Below, piece by piece: positions 18,347 through 26,142 of a stretch of DNA of 60,355 bases. The translations under genes were made by a program, and so were the position numbers. Numbering within the stretch: the first letter of the stretch is position 1; each line of letters begins with the position of its first letter. The stretch is from Archaeoglobaceae archaeon (lineage in GTDB: Archaea; Halobacteriota; Archaeoglobi; Archaeoglobales; Archaeoglobaceae). The stretch covers positions 1-60,355 of the forward strand of contig JANXDX010000027.1 of the NCBI GenBank assembly GCA_025058735.1, written 5' to 3'. The notes beneath the pieces were generated by a model. It was not told the origin of the DNA and did not search any database. It saw only the letters and a list, made by a program, of their open reading frames with translations.

Positions 18347-18355
18347 ATTAAATAG
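18347..18355 (+). promoter_or_regulatory. TATA box of the phaE-phaC-phaJ operon
   Basis: TATTAAATA is centred about 26 bp before GTG 18378 and 36 bp before ATG 18387. The preceding 140 bp after the AMMECR1 gene hold no gene. Confidence 0.5.
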
Positions 18356-18386
18356 TGAAAAAACTAAATAAAAATTAGTGATTAAT

Positions 18387-19319
18387 ATGGTAACAACCGA
18401 CGTATCTTTACCTGAGAGGGAATTACTTGAACTCTTTAAAGAGGCTCCGAAAGAGTCCTTTGAACTACTGTTGAGAAATCTGAGGATTAGGGATTATCTT
18501 CAAAACCTTTACTACAAACATTCCTTAGGATTAAAGCTATTCTACGATGAGAACTTTGACAGAATATTCGATGAATTCTTCAAATTCTTCTTTAGACCGC
18601 TGGAGTTGGCTGTTTATGGTATTAGAAGTCTTCGATTTCTCTTCTACTCATTCGACGTTGAATTTTTAGAAACTCAGAACGAAGTATCCAGAGCTCTAAA
18701 CGACTTCATAATTTCCTGGTTTGAACATTTGAAGTTGACTTCAGAGATCTTTCTAGGTAGAACTGTTACAGGTCCATCAGATTTATTGAGATATTTTATT
18801 AAAATGTATAAAGAAAGATTTGAAAGGATTCCCAGAGTAGATCTATCACCGGACTATCCTTTTATATTTCCAAAGTCAGTTTTTGAAAAAATTGAAAAAA
18901 GTACTGAGCACTGGCAAAAGTTTTCAGATGATTTTTTGAAGTACAAAGGAACAATAAAAGAAACTTATGTAAAAGCTGCTGAAAAGTTTATAGAAGTTGC
19001 AAACAGCAAAACTTTTGGAAGCTATCAGGAATTTTCGAACACATTCTCTGAAATAGAAGCTAAAGCTTTTGATGAACTGCTGAAATCTAAGGAGTACTTA
19101 GATCTGCAAAAAAATATGCTAGAAAATTTAATGGATTATATATATTATTATAGAAGCTTTCTGGAGGAGTTGCTGATCTCTAACCCTGTGAACCCATTTG
19201 CAACAATTTCGATGATCGATGAAGCTTTCAAAAGAATAACAGATTTGAAGAGAAGAGTTTCTGAACTTGAAAAAAAAGTTTTAGAGTTGGAGGGAAAGTA
19301 TGCTGGTAGAAAAGATTAA
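18387..19319 (+). CDS. phaE: PhaE-like subunit of class III PHA synthase
   Basis: A 310-residue, mostly helical protein without catalytic motifs. It ends in a heptad-rich coiled coil (about residues 275-305: ITDLKRRVSELEKKVLELE), the usual C-terminal feature of PhaE. It directly precedes and overlaps by 20 bp the catalytic subunit gene, the standard class III order. The start may be ATG 18387 or a GTG at 18378; the TATA box at 18347-18355 would put the transcript start at about 18377, so both are possible. PhaE stabilises and activates PhaC on the granule. Confidence 0.85.
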   Translation: MVTTDVSLPERELLELFKEAPKESFELLLRNLRIRDYLQNLYYKHSLGLKLFYDENFDRIFDEFFKFFFRPLELAVYGIRSLRFLFYSFDVEFLETQNEVSRALNDFIISWFEHLKLTSEIFLGRTVTGPSDLLRYFIKMYKERFERIPRVDLSPDYPFIFPKSVFEKIEKSTEHWQKFSDDFLKYKGTIKETYVKAAEKFIEVANSKTFGSYQEFSNTFSEIEAKAFDELLKSKEYLDLQKNMLENLMDYIYYYRSFLEELLISNPVNPFATISMIDEAFKRITDLKRRVSELEKKVLELEGKYAGRKD

Positions 19320-20274
19320 AGATCTAAAACCAGGATTTTGTGAAAAGGAAGTTGTGCTAGAAGACTGGCTTTTCAAACTTCACAGATTTAAAGCTGAAGT
19401 TAAACAAAAAACACCTATTTTGATCTCTTATGCTTTCATAAATCGTCCCTACATTTTAGATCTGCACAGAGAAGTCAGTGCTATCAAGTATTTAGTTGAG
19501 GCTGGATTTGATGTTTGGCTGATCGATTGGGGATATCCGAAGATAGCTGATAGACATCTGAGCATAGAAGATTACGTAGATTTCATAGATAGATGCGTCG
19601 AGGTTGTAAGGAGATCACCGAACGAAAAGATTACACTTTGGGGATACTGCTTGGGAACAACTTTAGCAGTCATTTATGCATCTCTTTACCCAGAAAAGAT
19701 AAGGAACCTTATAATACAAACACCTCCTGTGAATTTTGACACAGATAACACTTTAGCTCTTTGGGCAAAAAACATAGATCCTTTGAAAGTTTCTAGAGCT
19801 TTACTAAACGCAACTGGAGATTTTTTGAACATAGCTTTTCTTTTGATCGATCCAGTTAGACTAGTCATAGGGAAGTACCAGTCTTTGATAGATAACTTGA
19901 ACGATGAAAAGAGTGTTAAAGACTTCTTTTACATGGATCACTGGATCTTCGATTCTCCGTCGGTTCCTGGAAAAGTTTTTGAGGAATATATAATTCGATG
20001 GTACCATAGGAACGAAATTATGAAGGGAGAATTTACAGTTAAAGGAAAAAAAGTTGATATAAAAAACATAACAATGCCCCTTCTAGTTTTAGTTGCAAGC
20101 AAAGATCACATAACTCCTCCAGAAAGCGCAATACCTTTCTTTGAAGCAGTCCCGTCGAAAGACAAGAAAATTTTGATGTCAGAGAAAGGGCACATAGGGT
20201 TGACTGTCAGCAGATCTTCCCACACAAAGATATGGCCGGAGGTGGTTAAGTGGTTGATAGAGAGGTCGAACTGA
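19300..20274 (+). CDS. phaC: class III-like poly(3-hydroxyalkanoate) synthase, catalytic subunit 1
   Basis: Polymerises (R)-3-hydroxyacyl-CoA into PHA at the granule surface. The 324-residue alpha/beta hydrolase carries the lipase-like box G-Y-C-L-G with nucleophile Cys117, general-base partner Asp269 (ASKDHITPP) and His298 (EKGHIG). The Cys in place of Ser is specific to PHA synthases, and the length fits class III PhaC. The gene overlaps phaE by 20 bp and phaJ by 25 bp. A second synthase is encoded on the opposite strand. Confidence 0.95.
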   Translation: MLVEKIKDLKPGFCEKEVVLEDWLFKLHRFKAEVKQKTPILISYAFINRPYILDLHREVSAIKYLVEAGFDVWLIDWGYPKIADRHLSIEDYVDFIDRCVEVVRRSPNEKITLWGYCLGTTLAVIYASLYPEKIRNLIIQTPPVNFDTDNTLALWAKNIDPLKVSRALLNATGDFLNIAFLLIDPVRLVIGKYQSLIDNLNDEKSVKDFFYMDHWIFDSPSVPGKVFEEYIIRWYHRNEIMKGEFTVKGKKVDIKNITMPLLVLVASKDHITPPESAIPFFEAVPSKDKKILMSEKGHIGLTVSRSSHTKIWPEVVKWLIERSN

Positions 20275-20702
20275 TCTATTCAAAGCTCGGAGGAGAATTG
20301 AAAGATTTCAAGAAGTTTGAAGGAGAAGTTGACGTAGGTTACAGGATAGTTTACGAGAAAAAAATAGAAGATGTAGATGTAAAATTTTTTGGACTAGTTT
20401 CAGGTGATCTGAATCCAGTACACTTTGATGATAGTTTTGCCTCAAAAACAAGGTTTGGAGGTAGAGTTGTTCATGGAATGCTAACTACTAGCTTAGTTTC
20501 TGCTGCAGTAGCTAGAATACCTGGAACAATAGTCTTATTGGAGAACTTTTTCAAATACACTTCTCCAGTTAGGCCAGGAGATCTAGTTAAAGTGGAAGGG
20601 GTTGTCGTTGAAAAAGATAGAAACAGGTTCAAAATCGACGTTAAATGTCTTGTAAAAGATAAAGTAGTTGCAGAAGGCTACGTGAAAATATTGATATGGT
20701 AG
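20250..20702 (+). CDS. phaJ: MaoC-type (R)-specific enoyl-CoA hydratase
   Basis: Hydrates trans-2-enoyl-CoA to (R)-3-hydroxyacyl-CoA, the substrate of PhaC, so it can drain beta-oxidation intermediates into PHA. The 150-residue hot-dog protein shows the hydratase 2 motif SGDLNPVHFDDSFA with catalytic Asp53 and His58, then the conserved GGRVVHGML. The start is a GTG at 20250 inside the phaC 3' end. Placement behind phaEC strongly supports a PhaJ role. Confidence 0.9.
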   Translation: MVDREVELIYSKLGGELKDFKKFEGEVDVGYRIVYEKKIEDVDVKFFGLVSGDLNPVHFDDSFASKTRFGGRVVHGMLTTSLVSAAVARIPGTIVLLENFFKYTSPVRPGDLVKVEGVVVEKDRNRFKIDVKCLVKDKVVAEGYVKILIW

Positions 20703-20734
20703 AAAAATAAAAAATAAATTTTTTATTATTTTAT
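20703..20734. terminator. A/T tract between convergent PHA operons
   Basis: The gap between the two convergent PHA operons consists almost only of A and T, with T-runs on both strands (for example ATTTTTTATTATTTTATTT near 20716-20734). Oligo-T tracts terminate archaeal transcription, so this short segment may serve both operons. Confidence 0.4.
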
Positions 20735-21835
20735 TTATATAGGTCTTTCAATTTTCTTTCCACTTCTCTCTGAAAGCCACTTTACTACTTCATCCCACAT
20801 CTTCACAGCTCTAGCTGAAACTACCAAGCCTACATGACCTACGTCTGCTTCAAAGATAGCTTTATCTTTGCTTGAAATACAGTTTAGGAATCCAAGGGTA
20901 TTCTTTGGTGGAGCTAAGTGATCTCTTTTACCAATTATAACTGCTGTTGGCAAATCTATCCTTTTAGGATCTACTCTTTTTCCATTTATGAAAAGTTTTC
21001 CTTCACATAAAGCGTTTTCCTGATAGAGTTTCTTTACGTAATCTATGTAAGCGTAAGGTGCAACGTTTACTCCGTCGTGGATCCAGCGCTCCATTCTAAA
21101 GAACAGATCTAGGAAACCTTCTTTATCAGCGTTTAGAAACATGCTTACGTACTTCGTTAGGTAGTTTTCTAGAGGTCTAAGAGTTTTGTATCTTTCAGCT
21201 AAAAACCAAGCAGGAACGTAGCCAAATGGAGCAACGAACTCCTCTGGATCGAAGAAACGTTTATCACTCAAATTTACAAGTCCTCCAACTTCTTTGTCGA
21301 AGTAGAGAGTTGCAGCTAGTAGAAGGAGATTTTTAACGTTTTGTAGGTAGAGTGAGGAGTAGATTGCGGCCAATCCACCTCCCATGCAGTAACCTAGGAT
21401 AGATACTTTACTGACTTTGGCATAACTTTTTATGTACTCGATGAACTCGTGCATAAAATCGTCTACGTAATCATCTAAGCTAAACTGATCAGCAACTGTA
21501 GCATCTCCCCATTTTATCAAATAAACATCAAAACCTGCTTGCAAGAATTTTCTAATAACACTTCTTTCTGGATAAAGATCTAAAATGTAAGGTTTATTTA
21601 TTAGAGCGTAGACTATTAAAAGAGGAGTTTCGTACTGCTTTTCAGTCATTGGAATGTAGCGGTAAAGTTTAACTCCATCATCGCTGTAAATTTCAATTCT
21701 TTGCGTTTGTCCAACCTTAACGTCTGGAATGAGGTAAGGTGTATCCTCATCCCATGGAAGAAACTCCCTCCCTAAAAACCATTCTGCAAGCTTTAAAGAT
21801 CTTCTAACGTTCCTTAAACCTTCCAAAAATATCAT
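20735..21835 (-). CDS. phaC: class III-like PHA synthase, catalytic subunit 2
   Basis: A second synthase of 366 residues, clearly diverged from the first. Box G-Y-C-M-G has nucleophile Cys150; Asp305 (GKRDHLAPP) and His334 (VGHVGL) complete the triad. About 40 extra N-terminal residues (to PDVKVGQTQ) distinguish it. Its ATG overlaps the stop of the PhaE-like gene (ATGA). It is convergent with the first cluster across a 32-bp A/T tract. Two synthases may differ in chain-length preference or expression timing. Confidence 0.94.
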   Translation of the reverse strand: MIFLEGLRNVRRSLKLAEWFLGREFLPWDEDTPYLIPDVKVGQTQRIEIYSDDGVKLYRYIPMTEKQYETPLLIVYALINKPYILDLYPERSVIRKFLQAGFDVYLIKWGDATVADQFSLDDYVDDFMHEFIEYIKSYAKVSKVSILGYCMGGGLAAIYSSLYLQNVKNLLLLAATLYFDKEVGGLVNLSDKRFFDPEEFVAPFGYVPAWFLAERYKTLRPLENYLTKYVSMFLNADKEGFLDLFFRMERWIHDGVNVAPYAYIDYVKKLYQENALCEGKLFINGKRVDPKRIDLPTAVIIGKRDHLAPPKNTLGFLNCISSKDKAIFEADVGHVGLVVSARAVKMWDEVVKWLSERSGKKIERPI

Positions 21836-22344
21836 TTACTACCACCACTTTTCAACTCCTCTTTAAGTTTAGCTATCTCTTGCAAAACTTTTCTACTTTC
21901 TCTCTTTATATCTCCCTTTAGATCTACGTAAGCTTCAGACAGAGCTACTACATCTTTTCTACTTACAAGTCCTAAACTGTGAAGAACTGCACTGTTCATA
22001 TTCTGGATGAGTGAGAGGTAGTTCATGTAAGCTCTATTTATGGCATTTACAGTTGCTGCATAAAGAGGTGTGTTCACCATTTCAGCAACTCTATCTTCCA
22101 AGTTTGACAAGTATTCTAAGTAAGTGTCAAGAAAACCGTCTAGGTCCGCGATCATGAGCTTTTGCCATATCTTTATAGAGTATTCGTAGTTCAAAGTTAG
22201 TATTTTGAAGTAACCATTCGTAATTTGTGCGATCGATTGCTTTATCTCATCATCTGTGATCTCTCCTAAATACGTCTTTGGATCCATAAATTTTCTTACG
22301 AAATCATTAAAAGCTTTGAACGTTTTTTCAAATTCTTCGAGCAT
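21832..22344 (-). CDS. short PhaE-like partner of PHA synthase 2
   Basis: A 170-residue helical protein with a C-terminal coiled coil (about residues 138-165). It has no enzymatic motif. Position immediately before and overlapping phaC2 by 4 bp matches the PhaE-PhaC arrangement. It is only about half the length of the PhaE at 18387 and keeps mainly the helical part, so similarity is of layout rather than clear sequence. A phasin-like function is the main alternative. Confidence 0.65.
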   Translation of the reverse strand: MLEEFEKTFKAFNDFVRKFMDPKTYLGEITDDEIKQSIAQITNGYFKILTLNYEYSIKIWQKLMIADLDGFLDTYLEYLSNLEDRVAEMVNTPLYAATVNAINRAYMNYLSLIQNMNSAVLHSLGLVSRKDVVALSEAYVDLKGDIKRESRKVLQEIAKLKEELKSGGSK

Positions 22345-22376
22345 AATGTTTTTCTTCTTTGTAGCTAATAAACTTT

Positions 22377-22937
22377 GTGGAATATGTAAGATGGGCGAAG
22401 ATGTTTCAACTTTGGTATAGAAATCTGGTTCAAAAAATCTCTTCCTTTGTTAAACCGAAAAAGATCGTTGACATAGGCTGCGGTCCAGGAATACTGATGG
22501 AGGAATTGATGAAATACTTTCCAGAAGCTTTAATAGTTGGAATAGATAGAGACGTTGAGATGTGCAAAATGTCCAAAGCTATACTTTGCGATGCAAGATC
22601 TCTTCCGTTCAGAGATGCTACGTTTGATCTAGCAATATTTTGCTATTCCTTACATGAAATCGGACTTTTAGCGCTTTACGAAGCTAGAAGAGTTCTTAAA
22701 GACGATGGAATTTTGGTTGTTAGAGATGTAAGATCTGAGATGACAAAAATTGCTAGAGACTTTCTTCTTTTCCAGCTTTCACTGAACGTTGGAGTAAATT
22801 ACGCGGAGAAAGTGAGAAGCTACTTAGAAGTTTTTCCAAATTCTACTTTCATTCGAAAATTTGTTGAAGAAAACTTTGAAGTTCTGCACTTCTCTTCAAC
22901 ACCCTTCGATTTCGATTTGATAGCGAGAAAGTTGTAA
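22377..22937 (+). CDS. class I SAM-dependent methyltransferase
   Basis: A 186-residue protein with the SAM-binding motif VDIGCGPGILMEEL, the acidic loop GIDRDVEM and the LCDARSLPF motif, followed by CYSLHEIG, typical of UbiE/small-molecule methyltransferases. The GTG start at 22377 is only 32 bp from the divergent PhaE-like gene, so promoters overlap. It lies inside the PHA locus, between synthase 2 and the phasin genes, but no PHA role is known for such enzymes. The substrate is unknown. Confidence 0.82.
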   Translation: MEYVRWAKMFQLWYRNLVQKISSFVKPKKIVDIGCGPGILMEELMKYFPEALIVGIDRDVEMCKMSKAILCDARSLPFRDATFDLAIFCYSLHEIGLLALYEARRVLKDDGILVVRDVRSEMTKIARDFLLFQLSLNVGVNYAEKVRSYLEVFPNSTFIRKFVEENFEVLHFSSTPFDFDLIARKL

Positions 22938-22966
22938 AATTTCAAAAAATAAAAAATATAGAAAAT

Positions 22967-23278
22967 TTACTTCTTCGGTGTTACAGTCTTTTCAGTCAAT
23001 TCGGTGAACCTTGAAATTATTTCATCTTGCTGTTTTTCAAAGCTTTCGAGCAACTTCTTGAAGTTCTCAAAAACCTTCGCTTGAGATTCCATGTAGATGC
23101 TTACAGTCTTCTTTACACTTTCGTAAGTTTCAGTCGGTACAAAGCTTTTGATGTAATACTCGTACAGAACTACGTAGCTGTCCATTGCAACTTTCATCAT
23201 GTCTAAACTCGTCTTTGCCACGGCAAAACCCATCTTGTAGAACCCCTTAAAAGCCTCTACAAAGTCCTTAAACTCCAT
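22967..23278 (-). CDS. phaP: phasin-like PHA granule protein
   Basis: A 103-residue, all-helical amphipathic protein with no catalytic motif, resembling archaeal PhaP in size and helix pattern. The start is fixed at ATG 23278 by a GGAGGTG site at 23285-23291; the GTG nine bases upstream lies within that site and cannot be used with it. It follows the PhaR-like gene with one base between stop and start, the phaR-phaP order known in haloarchaea. Phasins coat the granule and limit its size. Confidence 0.72.
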   Translation of the reverse strand: MEFKDFVEAFKGFYKMGFAVAKTSLDMMKVAMDSYVVLYEYYIKSFVPTETYESVKKTVSIYMESQAKVFENFKKLLESFEKQQDEIISRFTELTEKTVTPKK

Positions 23279-23279
23279 A

Positions 23280-23552
23280 CTATTCACCTCCCTCCTTTAT
23301 AACTATAACTTTAACTATATCTCCATCCTGCAAATTTAAAACAACTCTATCTGTTTCTGGAATTGAAATCCTTCCACCACTCTGTACTTTTGCTCTGAAC
23401 ACTGCGATGTTGTTGTTCATAATGTTGTATTTAACCAAATTCTTTAAAGTACTGTTCAAGGTTTCTATTAAGTTTGCCTGATATTTGAACAGGTTTTCCC
23501 AGAACCTCTGTACTTCTCTGAAGTATTCCTGCACGATGGTATTTAGTACCAT
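23280..23552 (-). CDS. phaR: PhaR-like regulator: granule-binding helix plus AbrB/SpoVT domain
   Basis: A protein of up to 90 residues. About 40 N-terminal residues form amphipathic helices resembling the phasin next door. The rest (AKVQSGGRISIP, then LQDGDIVKVIVI) is an AbrB/SpoVT swapped-hairpin DNA-binding domain. In haloarchaea PhaR is an AbrB-type protein that binds PHA granules and represses phaRP. ATG 23552 is possible, but TATATATA at 23557-23564 would start transcription near 23534, where an in-frame GTG stands. An inverted repeat covers this start region. The function is inferred from domain order and context. Confidence 0.75.
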   Translation of the reverse strand: MVLNTIVQEYFREVQRFWENLFKYQANLIETLNSTLKNLVKYNIMNNNIAVFRAKVQSGGRISIPETDRVVLNLQDGDIVKVIVIKEGGE

Positions 23553-23553
23553 G
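23537..23553. promoter_or_regulatory. candidate PhaR operator (6-bp inverted repeat)
   Basis: ATGGTA-TTTAG-TACCAT is a perfect 6-bp inverted repeat with a 5-bp spacer. It lies directly downstream of the TATA-like TATATATA (23557-23564, minus strand) and overlaps the predicted transcription start of the phaR-like gene. A repressor bound here would block initiation, which fits autoregulation by an AbrB-type PhaR. The binding itself is inference. Confidence 0.5.
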
Positions 23554-23593
23554 GATATATATAGTTTTTGGTCTTATACGGTTTTTAAAGTCA

Positions 23594-24610
23594 TCAACTG
23601 AAAACTCTAAAATCAACCACTACGTGACTTACTCCAGGAGAATAGCTCTTTACTTTTTTAAAAACTAAAATTTCAAATTTTTTATTCATCTTTGTACAAA
23701 CTTTTCTGATCCTTTCAATTGGTCTAAAGAAAGCTGCCTCTGCAACAGCTTCATGGTAATGTATAATTCCTTCTTTGTTTAGAGCTCTTACTGCTATAGG
23801 CAAAAAATCTTGACAATATATGTGACCCATCACAACTCTATCTGCAACACCTTCTGGAGTTAAGTACATTGAGTCACCTAAGATCGGTACAACTTTTTTC
23901 ACAGAGTTCAACCTTATGTTCTCTAAGAGGTAGCGATAGGATTCAAAGTTCAACTCGATCGCATATATTTTCTCAGCTTTCGAATGAACAGCTATGGGTA
24001 TTGAAAAATACCCTATACCTGCAAACATGTCTACAACTATTTCGTCATCACTCACCTGTCTTGCGATCCTCATCCTCTCAGCTTTATTTCCTGCACTAAA
24101 CATAACTTTTGTCACGTCTAGTTTGAAAAGACAACCGTTCTCTCTATGAATCGTTTCACTTCCACTTCCTGCTATCAATTCAAGCTTCGGTCTTCTTAAC
24201 ATACTTTCCTTTCCTCTGTCAAGCCACACTGCTTTACAGTTTTTATGTATTTCAAGTAAAGCCCTCCCTATTTCTTTTTTTAAGCTTTCAAGCTCTTCTG
24301 GAATTTTTACTAGTATTATATCTCCAACTATCTTGTAACTTCTAATCTTTTCGACCTTTTCTGGACAAATTTCGACTAAATAGTCTCTAATTTTCTTTTT
24401 TCTTGCAAAAATTGGCTCTTTTTGTTCAACAATTTCAAATTCTTTAAGAATATTCTCTGAACCGTCTAAGATCGGAATTTCAACATACTTTCCACTTGAT
24501 ATTATTAATCTATTTTTATCTTTTATTCCTAACTTCTCAACTAGCTTTCTAACTTCTTCAGCTCTCTCTCTAGGTACTTTAACTGCTTTCAAAAGAATAA
24601 AACCTCCCAT
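23594..24610 (-). CDS. taw2: Taw2/Trm5-family wyosine biosynthesis enzyme
   Basis: Predicted to transfer the aminocarboxypropyl group of SAM to 4-demethylwyosine in tRNA-Phe. The Taw2 signature KVMFSAGNKAERMR is followed by the SAM motif VVDMFAGIGYFSIP. ADRVVMG and IIHYHEAV also favour Taw2 over the methyltransferase Trm5. The start may be ATG 24610 (338 residues), overlapping the NMD3 gene by 32 bp, or a TTG at 24592 that has GGAGG at a good distance. It is co-transcribed with the NMD3 homologue. Confidence 0.82.
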   Translation of the reverse strand: MGGFILLKAVKVPRERAEEVRKLVEKLGIKDKNRLIISSGKYVEIPILDGSENILKEFEIVEQKEPIFARKKKIRDYLVEICPEKVEKIRSYKIVGDIILVKIPEELESLKKEIGRALLEIHKNCKAVWLDRGKESMLRRPKLELIAGSGSETIHRENGCLFKLDVTKVMFSAGNKAERMRIARQVSDDEIVVDMFAGIGYFSIPIAVHSKAEKIYAIELNFESYRYLLENIRLNSVKKVVPILGDSMYLTPEGVADRVVMGHIYCQDFLPIAVRALNKEGIIHYHEAVAEAAFFRPIERIRKVCTKMNKKFEILVFKKVKSYSPGVSHVVVDFRVFS

Positions 24611-25511
24611 TGTATTCAAAAACGAAGACTTCTGATCCAATTTTAACGTTTACAGGTTTTGGAACTAGCAGGAGTCCAAAATCACTCATAACTTCAGCTA
24701 CGTTTTCATCAAAGTTTACGACGTATCCTTTTTTCATTTTGTCTTTTCTTGCTACAAGCTTAGCTTTACATATTTCTAGAGTTTTACCGCTCAAGATTTC
24801 AACACCTTTTCTAGCACTTTTTACAACTGCTAGCTTTCCTTCAACTTCTACAACGTCACCTGTTTTATAGGCTGGAAGTTTTACTAAGTAGGTAAATCTA
24901 TAAACATCTTTTCCATCGATCTTCGTGTGAAGTTTTTTAGTTTCTAGAACGTATCCTCCAAACTCTTCAGCTATTTGTTTTGAAATTCTCTTAGCAATCT
25001 CCTTACTTCCAAAATAGAAGTCTATCCCTTCTTTTCTAAACTCTTCTCTGAAAAAATTTTTTTCTCCCTTCAGCATAGAATTTATAATTTTTACAGCTCT
25101 CTCTACTTCACTCTCCTCAACTTTTCTCCCTTCAGCTCTCAGCTGTACTATAGCTTCGTAATATCCACCGCTCTCCCTACTGCACCTTGGACAGCAGATC
25201 TTTACAATTCTATAGTTGAAAGGTATAGATACTTTCAACTCTTCCCCAGCAAATCTTCCATGAATAGTTACAAGATTTTTCTGAACTTTCACTTCATCAA
25301 CTTCAAACTTTTCATCAACCAAAACTTTTAAAGAGCTTGATAAAGCGCTTTCCAAACTTAACTTTTTCCATCTTTCTTTAACCTTATACCTTCCACACCT
25401 ACTGCAAACTACTAATTCTAATTTATCGATTGAAGCTAACCTTAATCTTTCCGATGCACACTTAGCGCAAAGAAAATCTTCACTCTCTTTTCCACACACC
25501 GCACATCGCAC
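24579..25511 (-). CDS. NMD3-like ribosome maturation protein
   Basis: A 310-residue archaeal homologue of eukaryotic NMD3, the 60S subunit export/maturation factor. Two zinc ribbons open the protein (CAVCGKESEDFLCAKC, then CSRCGRY) and a further CCPRCSRESGGYYEAI follows at about residue 110. That last motif is diagnostic of the family. The start is GTG 25511. It shares a roughly 100-bp intergenic region with the divergent hsp20 gene. Confidence 0.9.
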   Translation of the reverse strand: MRCAVCGKESEDFLCAKCASERLRLASIDKLELVVCSRCGRYKVKERWKKLSLESALSSSLKVLVDEKFEVDEVKVQKNLVTIHGRFAGEELKVSIPFNYRIVKICCPRCSRESGGYYEAIVQLRAEGRKVEESEVERAVKIINSMLKGEKNFFREEFRKEGIDFYFGSKEIAKRISKQIAEEFGGYVLETKKLHTKIDGKDVYRFTYLVKLPAYKTGDVVEVEGKLAVVKSARKGVEILSGKTLEICKAKLVARKDKMKKGYVVNFDENVAEVMSDFGLLLVPKPVNVKIGSEVFVFEYNGRFYSFESS

Positions 25512-25550
25512 ATCTTACATAAACTTAAGATCAAAAAAACTTATCGAAAA

Positions 25551-25558
25551 ATTTATAT
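25551..25558 (+). promoter_or_regulatory. TATA box of hsp20
   Basis: ATTTATAT lies 12 bp before the heat-shock operator and about 26 bp before its right half (25580), the expected transcription start. ATG 25611 then has a leader with an AGAGAGGTGA ribosome-binding site. Confidence 0.65.
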
Positions 25559-25569
25559 ACGAGTTAATA

Positions 25570-25584
25570 CTAACCATAAGTTAG
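25570..25584. promoter_or_regulatory. HSR1-type heat-shock operator CTAAC-N5-GTTAG
   Basis: CTAAC at 25570-25574 and GTTAG at 25580-25584 form a perfect palindrome with a 5-bp spacer over the predicted start site of hsp20. This is the consensus described for the heat-shock regulator HSR1 of Archaeoglobus fulgidus, which controls an hsp20 operon. An extra GTTA half-site lies just upstream (25563-25566). The HSR1 gene itself is not in this window. Confidence 0.8.
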
Positions 25585-25610
25585 GGTAGAAAAGTTAGAG
25601 AGGTGAAAGT

Positions 25611-26030
25611 ATGATCTTTGACCCGTTCGAAGAATTGAGAAAGTTCCAAGATAGAATATCCAGAGTTTTTGAAGAATTTGAGAGAAGATTTCCCGAAATA
25701 AGAGTAACTTACAGAGGATTTCCGGTAGATGTAATAGAGGAAGAGGACAAAATAACTGTGATAGCTGATCTTCCAGGATTCAGCAAAGAAGACATAGAGG
25801 TCTATTTTGAAGATGGAGATCTAGTAATAAAAGCTGAAAGAAAACTTGAAGAGGAGAAGAAGGAGATCAGTTACATAAGAAAGGAAAGAAGCTACGGATC
25901 TTTTATTAGAAGATTGACTTTGCCATTTGAAGTTGATACAGCAAATGTTAAAGCAAAGTTCAACAACGGAATTCTAGAAGTAACAATTCCAAAGGCTGTA
26001 AAAGCAAAGAAAACAGTTAAGATTGAGTAA
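25611..26030 (+). CDS. hsp20: small heat-shock protein Hsp20 (alpha-crystallin family)
   Basis: An ATP-independent holdase of 139 residues. The alpha-crystallin domain starts near residue 38 (FPVDVIEEEDKITVIADLPGF), contains the conserved A-x-F-x-N-G-I-L-E-V-T-I-P segment, and is followed by a short basic tail. ATG 25611 has a clear GAGAGGTGA upstream. The promoter carries an HSR1-type palindrome, so heat induction is expected. A T-rich tract after the stop (26037-26056) may terminate transcription. Confidence 0.96.
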   Translation: MIFDPFEELRKFQDRISRVFEEFERRFPEIRVTYRGFPVDVIEEEDKITVIADLPGFSKEDIEVYFEDGDLVIKAERKLEEEKKEISYIRKERSYGSFIRRLTLPFEVDTANVKAKFNNGILEVTIPKAVKAKKTVKIE

Positions 26031-26142
26031 TTAACTTATTTTTTATTTTTATTTTAAATTCTTATTATAAGATTAACTTTGTTTTATTTAAAAATAGATT
26101 ATTGAAAATTTAAAAACAAATTTGATATGCTCTACATGTTTT

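Noticed and set aside
18387-18395. ATGGTA at the phaE start as a second PhaR half-site
   Set aside because: A single 6-bp match that includes the start codon is likely by chance and has no paired TACCAT.
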